Assembly: GCA_903904495.1 (NCBI GenBank)
Contig: CAIVCU010000131.1
Coordinates: 1-15,468, forward strand
Source of the DNA: an uncultured Chlorobiaceae bacterium
GTDB taxonomy: Bacteria; Bacteroidota; Chlorobiia; Chlorobiales; Chlorobiaceae
Reading direction: 5' to 3'
DNA: 15,468 bases
In this document: piece by piece, positions 13,558-15,468 of the stretch
How the letters are laid out: every line of letters begins with the position of its first letter
Numbering within the stretch: the stretch's first letter is position 1
Program-made: the position numbers and the translations under genes
Notes under the pieces: generated by a model
Told to the model about the DNA's origin: nothing
Database searches by the model: none
What the model saw: the letters and a program-made list of their open reading frames with translations, nothing else

Positions 13558-13716
13558 ATGGTTACGAATAAAGTCAAGGCATATTACGACGAAGCTTATC
13601 CTCCGGTCCCTTCGAAAACTACGCTGTACTGGCGCAAGAATCTGCTGTGGCAACTCGTCCGTTTTGTCGTGCTGAATGTTAAGATCATGCGAATTGTTGT
13701 TGGCGGACACTCTTAA
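13558..13716 (+). CDS. 52-residue basic protein following SQR
   Basis: ATG 13558 opens a 52-codon frame ending at TAA 13714-13716, 36 bases after the SQR stop and four bases before the convergent DUF218 gene end. The sequence starts MVTNKVKAYYDEAYPPVPSK, has an aromatic, basic middle (TLYWRKNLLWQLVRFVVLN) and ends KIMRIVVGGHS. The composition is protein-like, with a hydrophobic amphipathic helix at about 28-48 that could lie on a membrane. I do not recognise a named family. Position and spacing suggest a small partner or assembly factor for the SQR. It is short enough to be missed by automated calling. Confidence 0.62.
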   Translation: MVTNKVKAYYDEAYPPVPSKTTLYWRKNLLWQLVRFVVLNVKIMRIVVGGHS

Positions 13717-13720
13717 ATGA

Positions 13721-14311
13721 TCAATAGTAGACCAGTGCATAGAAAAGATTTTTTTTGATCTCATTTATAACAAACTGGTAACTTTTGTCGTTGTTCCACC
13801 AAATCAGTGGGTGCCACCATATCGGGTTTGTCGGTACCAGAATGAATTTTTTTGATGATTCTTCAAACGCTATGCTCCATGTCTGGTGAAGTCGGAGCAT
13901 ATGCGGAGGGTCGCTGACGACAATTGCGCTTTTCCATCCATTCTCTTCCATGGTGTCCGAAGTGTTCTCTGCCTCCTCCCAGGTTGTTGTGGATCTGGCA
14001 TCAACTTTAATGGCACTTTTCGGGACTCCGAATTCCATCATGCGGCGTTCCCGCCAGTTCGGATGATTGGGATGGTAAAACCTTTCGTCAATGCCCGTTA
14101 GAATGATATGGGTGGCATATCCGGCCTTGTACAATTCCGCTCCTTTGCGTACCCTGAGTCCATTATCGCCTCCCAGCACAATAATAACATCCGATTTTTC
14201 AGGATTTCCAGCATGTTGTGAAACAATAAAACCAAGGCTTAAAAAAACGATTGCCGCTGCACTGCATACAGAAAGGAGAAAAATCAGGATCAGTTTAAAA
14301 AAGACTCTCAT
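13721..14311 (-). CDS. DUF218 (SanA/YdcF-like) membrane-anchored protein
   Basis: This is a 196-residue protein with an N-terminal signal anchor (residues 4-30) followed by one DUF218 domain. DVIIVLGGDNGLRVRKGAELYKAGYATHIILTG (41-73) is the characteristic opening. A middle segment with WRERRMMEFGVPKSAIKVDARSTTTWEEAENT (86-117) carries the conserved Ser-Thr-Thr-x-Glu-Asn-like motif. AIVVSDPPHMLRL (129-141) is the third conserved block with the typical H/R. YdcF and SanA homologues are linked to envelope integrity, but no reaction is established. Its end is close to the 52-residue gene on the other strand. ATG 14311 gives a normal signal anchor. Confidence 0.87.
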   Translation of the reverse strand: MRVFFKLILIFLLSVCSAAAIVFLSLGFIVSQHAGNPEKSDVIIVLGGDNGLRVRKGAELYKAGYATHIILTGIDERFYHPNHPNWRERRMMEFGVPKSAIKVDARSTTTWEEAENTSDTMEENGWKSAIVVSDPPHMLRLHQTWSIAFEESSKKFILVPTNPIWWHPLIWWNNDKSYQFVINEIKKNLFYALVYY

Positions 14312-14458
14312 AGACTTCAGTGGGATTTATAAACCAGCAGTGCATATCATAACAGGCCTTTCTGCCGGATAATAATCATTTTTTTGAAACCTTACAGCAG
14401 CGATGGGGTGTGTGATGCGTTCAGGAACGATCTCTGCAATCATAAAAAGCTGAAGAGT

Positions 14459-14500
14459 AAAAAAAACAGCAGGCAGCTTTTTATTAGAAAGTGCCTGCTG
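14459..14500 (-). terminator. Rho-independent terminator of the outer-membrane protein gene
   Basis: On the minus strand a GC-rich stem of nine pairs (CAGCAGGCA/TGCCTGCTG) continues as AAAG/CTTT after a one-base bulge. A run of eight T follows. It lies about 30 bases after the stop of the beta-barrel gene, the expected distance for an intrinsic terminator. Confidence 0.8.
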
Positions 14501-14531
14501 CAAGAGATGGTGGTCGATACCCTGAGAATTA

Positions 14532-15227
14532 TTAAAACTTGTAGGCCAATCCTATTGAAACAACAGGGTAATACTTGAATTTATCTGTCTTGTCTTTCAG
14601 ATCTGCGATTTCCTTGTCAATACTTGACTGAATAGCTGACTGAACTATAGGAGGGTTGTTTTGTAGATTGCTTGCGTTAAGCGCAACTTTAGGAGTGCCC
14701 TGAAACATGACACCAAGATCAAAAACAAAAGAAAGTCCTGAATCTTTTCCAACAGCATTTCCCCATCCAAGTCCGGCATACGGTACAGTTTTATTGAAAT
14801 CAACAGTCCCTGTCAGTGAACCTATTTGAGTCGTTGAATAGGTGGCTCCTCCAATAGTGTAAAAGAGAACTTGTGATGATGTACCGGTTGTACTTACTTT
14901 GTTATTATTGAAAATAACACCGGGTGACAACCTGAAGCCTGAATGTTCAAATGGGTACCAGTCGAGCAATACAGGAAATGATCCCAGAGATAACTTGTAA
15001 TCATAGTTAATCTGATTCTGGGAGGTTGAGCCGTTGTAGTTATACCCGTTATAGCCGGCTCTTGCGTTAAAAGACGGGCTAATTCCTACGGTTACTTCTC
15101 CGCCGAAACCCAATGTAGAAGCTTTTGCCCCGACAGCGATATTCCCTGAATCAGCAAACGCCGTTGATGCACATCCCAAAGTAATCATGCCTGCACACAA
15201 GGCTCGTTGGAACATTCTGTTTTTCAT
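14532..15227 (-). CDS. Outer-membrane beta-barrel protein
   Basis: This is a 231-residue secreted protein. MKNRMFQRALCAGMITLGCASTAFA is a signal peptide with a likely cleavage after AFA, giving a mature start at Asp26. The mature part alternates polar and hydrophobic strands (FGGEVTVGISPSFNARAGYNGYNYNG, DYKLSLGSFPVLLDWYPFEHSGFRLSPGVIF, VPYAGLGWGNAVGKDSGLSFVFDLGVMFQG) and ends in GLAYKF, with the aromatic C-terminal residue typical of outer-membrane barrels. A charged stretch, SSIDKEIADLKDKTDKFKYY, precedes the last strand. ATG 15227 is preferred; the upstream in-frame ATG at 15260 would add 11 residues ahead of the signal peptide. The function is not recognised. It ends in its own terminator and looks monocistronic. 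Confidence 0.85.
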   Translation of the reverse strand: MKNRMFQRALCAGMITLGCASTAFADSGNIAVGAKASTLGFGGEVTVGISPSFNARAGYNGYNYNGSTSQNQINYDYKLSLGSFPVLLDWYPFEHSGFRLSPGVIFNNNKVSTTGTSSQVLFYTIGGATYSTTQIGSLTGTVDFNKTVPYAGLGWGNAVGKDSGLSFVFDLGVMFQGTPKVALNASNLQNNPPIVQSAIQSSIDKEIADLKDKTDKFKYYPVVSIGLAYKF

Positions 15228-15330
15228 AATCGCACTGGTTTTATTGTTATACATAAACAATTACTGGTGCGTAAAAATACAAAATTATGAGCGTAATAAA
15301 AAGTGATAAGTATTCAGGATGGGAAACAAA

Positions 15331-15361
15331 AGAGGGACCATCATGTAAAAATAATCCCTCT
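15331..15361 (-). terminator. Weak terminator-like hairpin at the right edge
   Basis: The arms are AGAGGGA (15331-15337) and TCCCTCT (15355-15361), with a 17-base loop. On the minus strand, TTTTGTTT follows the stem. It could end a gene lying beyond the right edge of the window. No coding frame was found between 15261 and 15468. Confidence 0.35.
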
Positions 15362-15468
15362 ATGAAGTTCTTAGGGACTCAGTCATTATAAAAATACCGT
15401 TTTAGAGCTGATGCTTATATCCCACCACTGGAGTTCTTTTGATCGCATTAGTCTTTTTTCAAGATTCT

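Overview
The window looks like part of a green sulfur bacterium (Chlorobiaceae) chromosome. The main reason is a sulfide-oxidation style gene set: a sulfide:quinone oxidoreductase-like flavoprotein that keeps all three expected cysteines, a second shorter relative, a lipoprotein mono-haem cytochrome c, a rhodanese, an OsmC-like protein and a DUF2892 membrane protein. The taxonomic call is an inference from gene content. There are no rRNA, tRNA or CRISPR features.

Region A (1-3963) is a decaying accessory zone. It starts with a small haem-type membrane protein gene broken by one in-frame TGA. That gene runs straight into an IS630-family transposase remnant that has no ATG and three frameshifts. 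Next comes an apparently intact DUF1778/GNAT (TacA/TacT-type) toxin-antitoxin pair. A Phd/YefM-type antitoxin follows, whose PIN-domain toxin survives only as a 36-codon stub. The region ends with a short-chain dehydrogenase gene carrying one frameshift near its N-terminus.

Region B (4006-7125) holds a minus-strand CLC chloride channel/transporter with two CBS domains. It also holds a plus-strand GNAT acetyltransferase, a small two-helix membrane protein and, overlapping its stop, a 21-codon stub resembling the start of an AraC-type regulator.

Region C (7144-13716) is the sulfur-related core. A minus-strand cytochrome c-rhodanese pair diverges from a plus-strand run: OsmC-like protein, SQR-like flavoprotein, UPF0251 (DUF134) DNA-binding protein, SAM methyltransferase, FISUMP-domain lipoprotein, DUF2892 protein, SQR-type flavoprotein and a 52-residue protein. 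The divergent region has a strong sigma70-like promoter facing the OsmC gene. It also has a 17-bp palindrome of ATACCC/GGGTAT type inside the predicted cytochrome promoter, resembling CsoR/CstR-class operators. The genes would fit together as sulfide oxidation into the quinone pool, with handling of persulfide/sulfane sulfur (rhodanese, OsmC, DUF2892) and an outer one-electron carrier (cytochrome c). The roles of the methyltransferase, the FISUMP lipoprotein and the 52-residue protein are unknown.

Region D (13721-15468) holds, on the minus strand, a DUF218 (SanA/YdcF-like) membrane-anchored protein and an outer-membrane beta-barrel protein. The barrel gene is followed by a clear intrinsic terminator.
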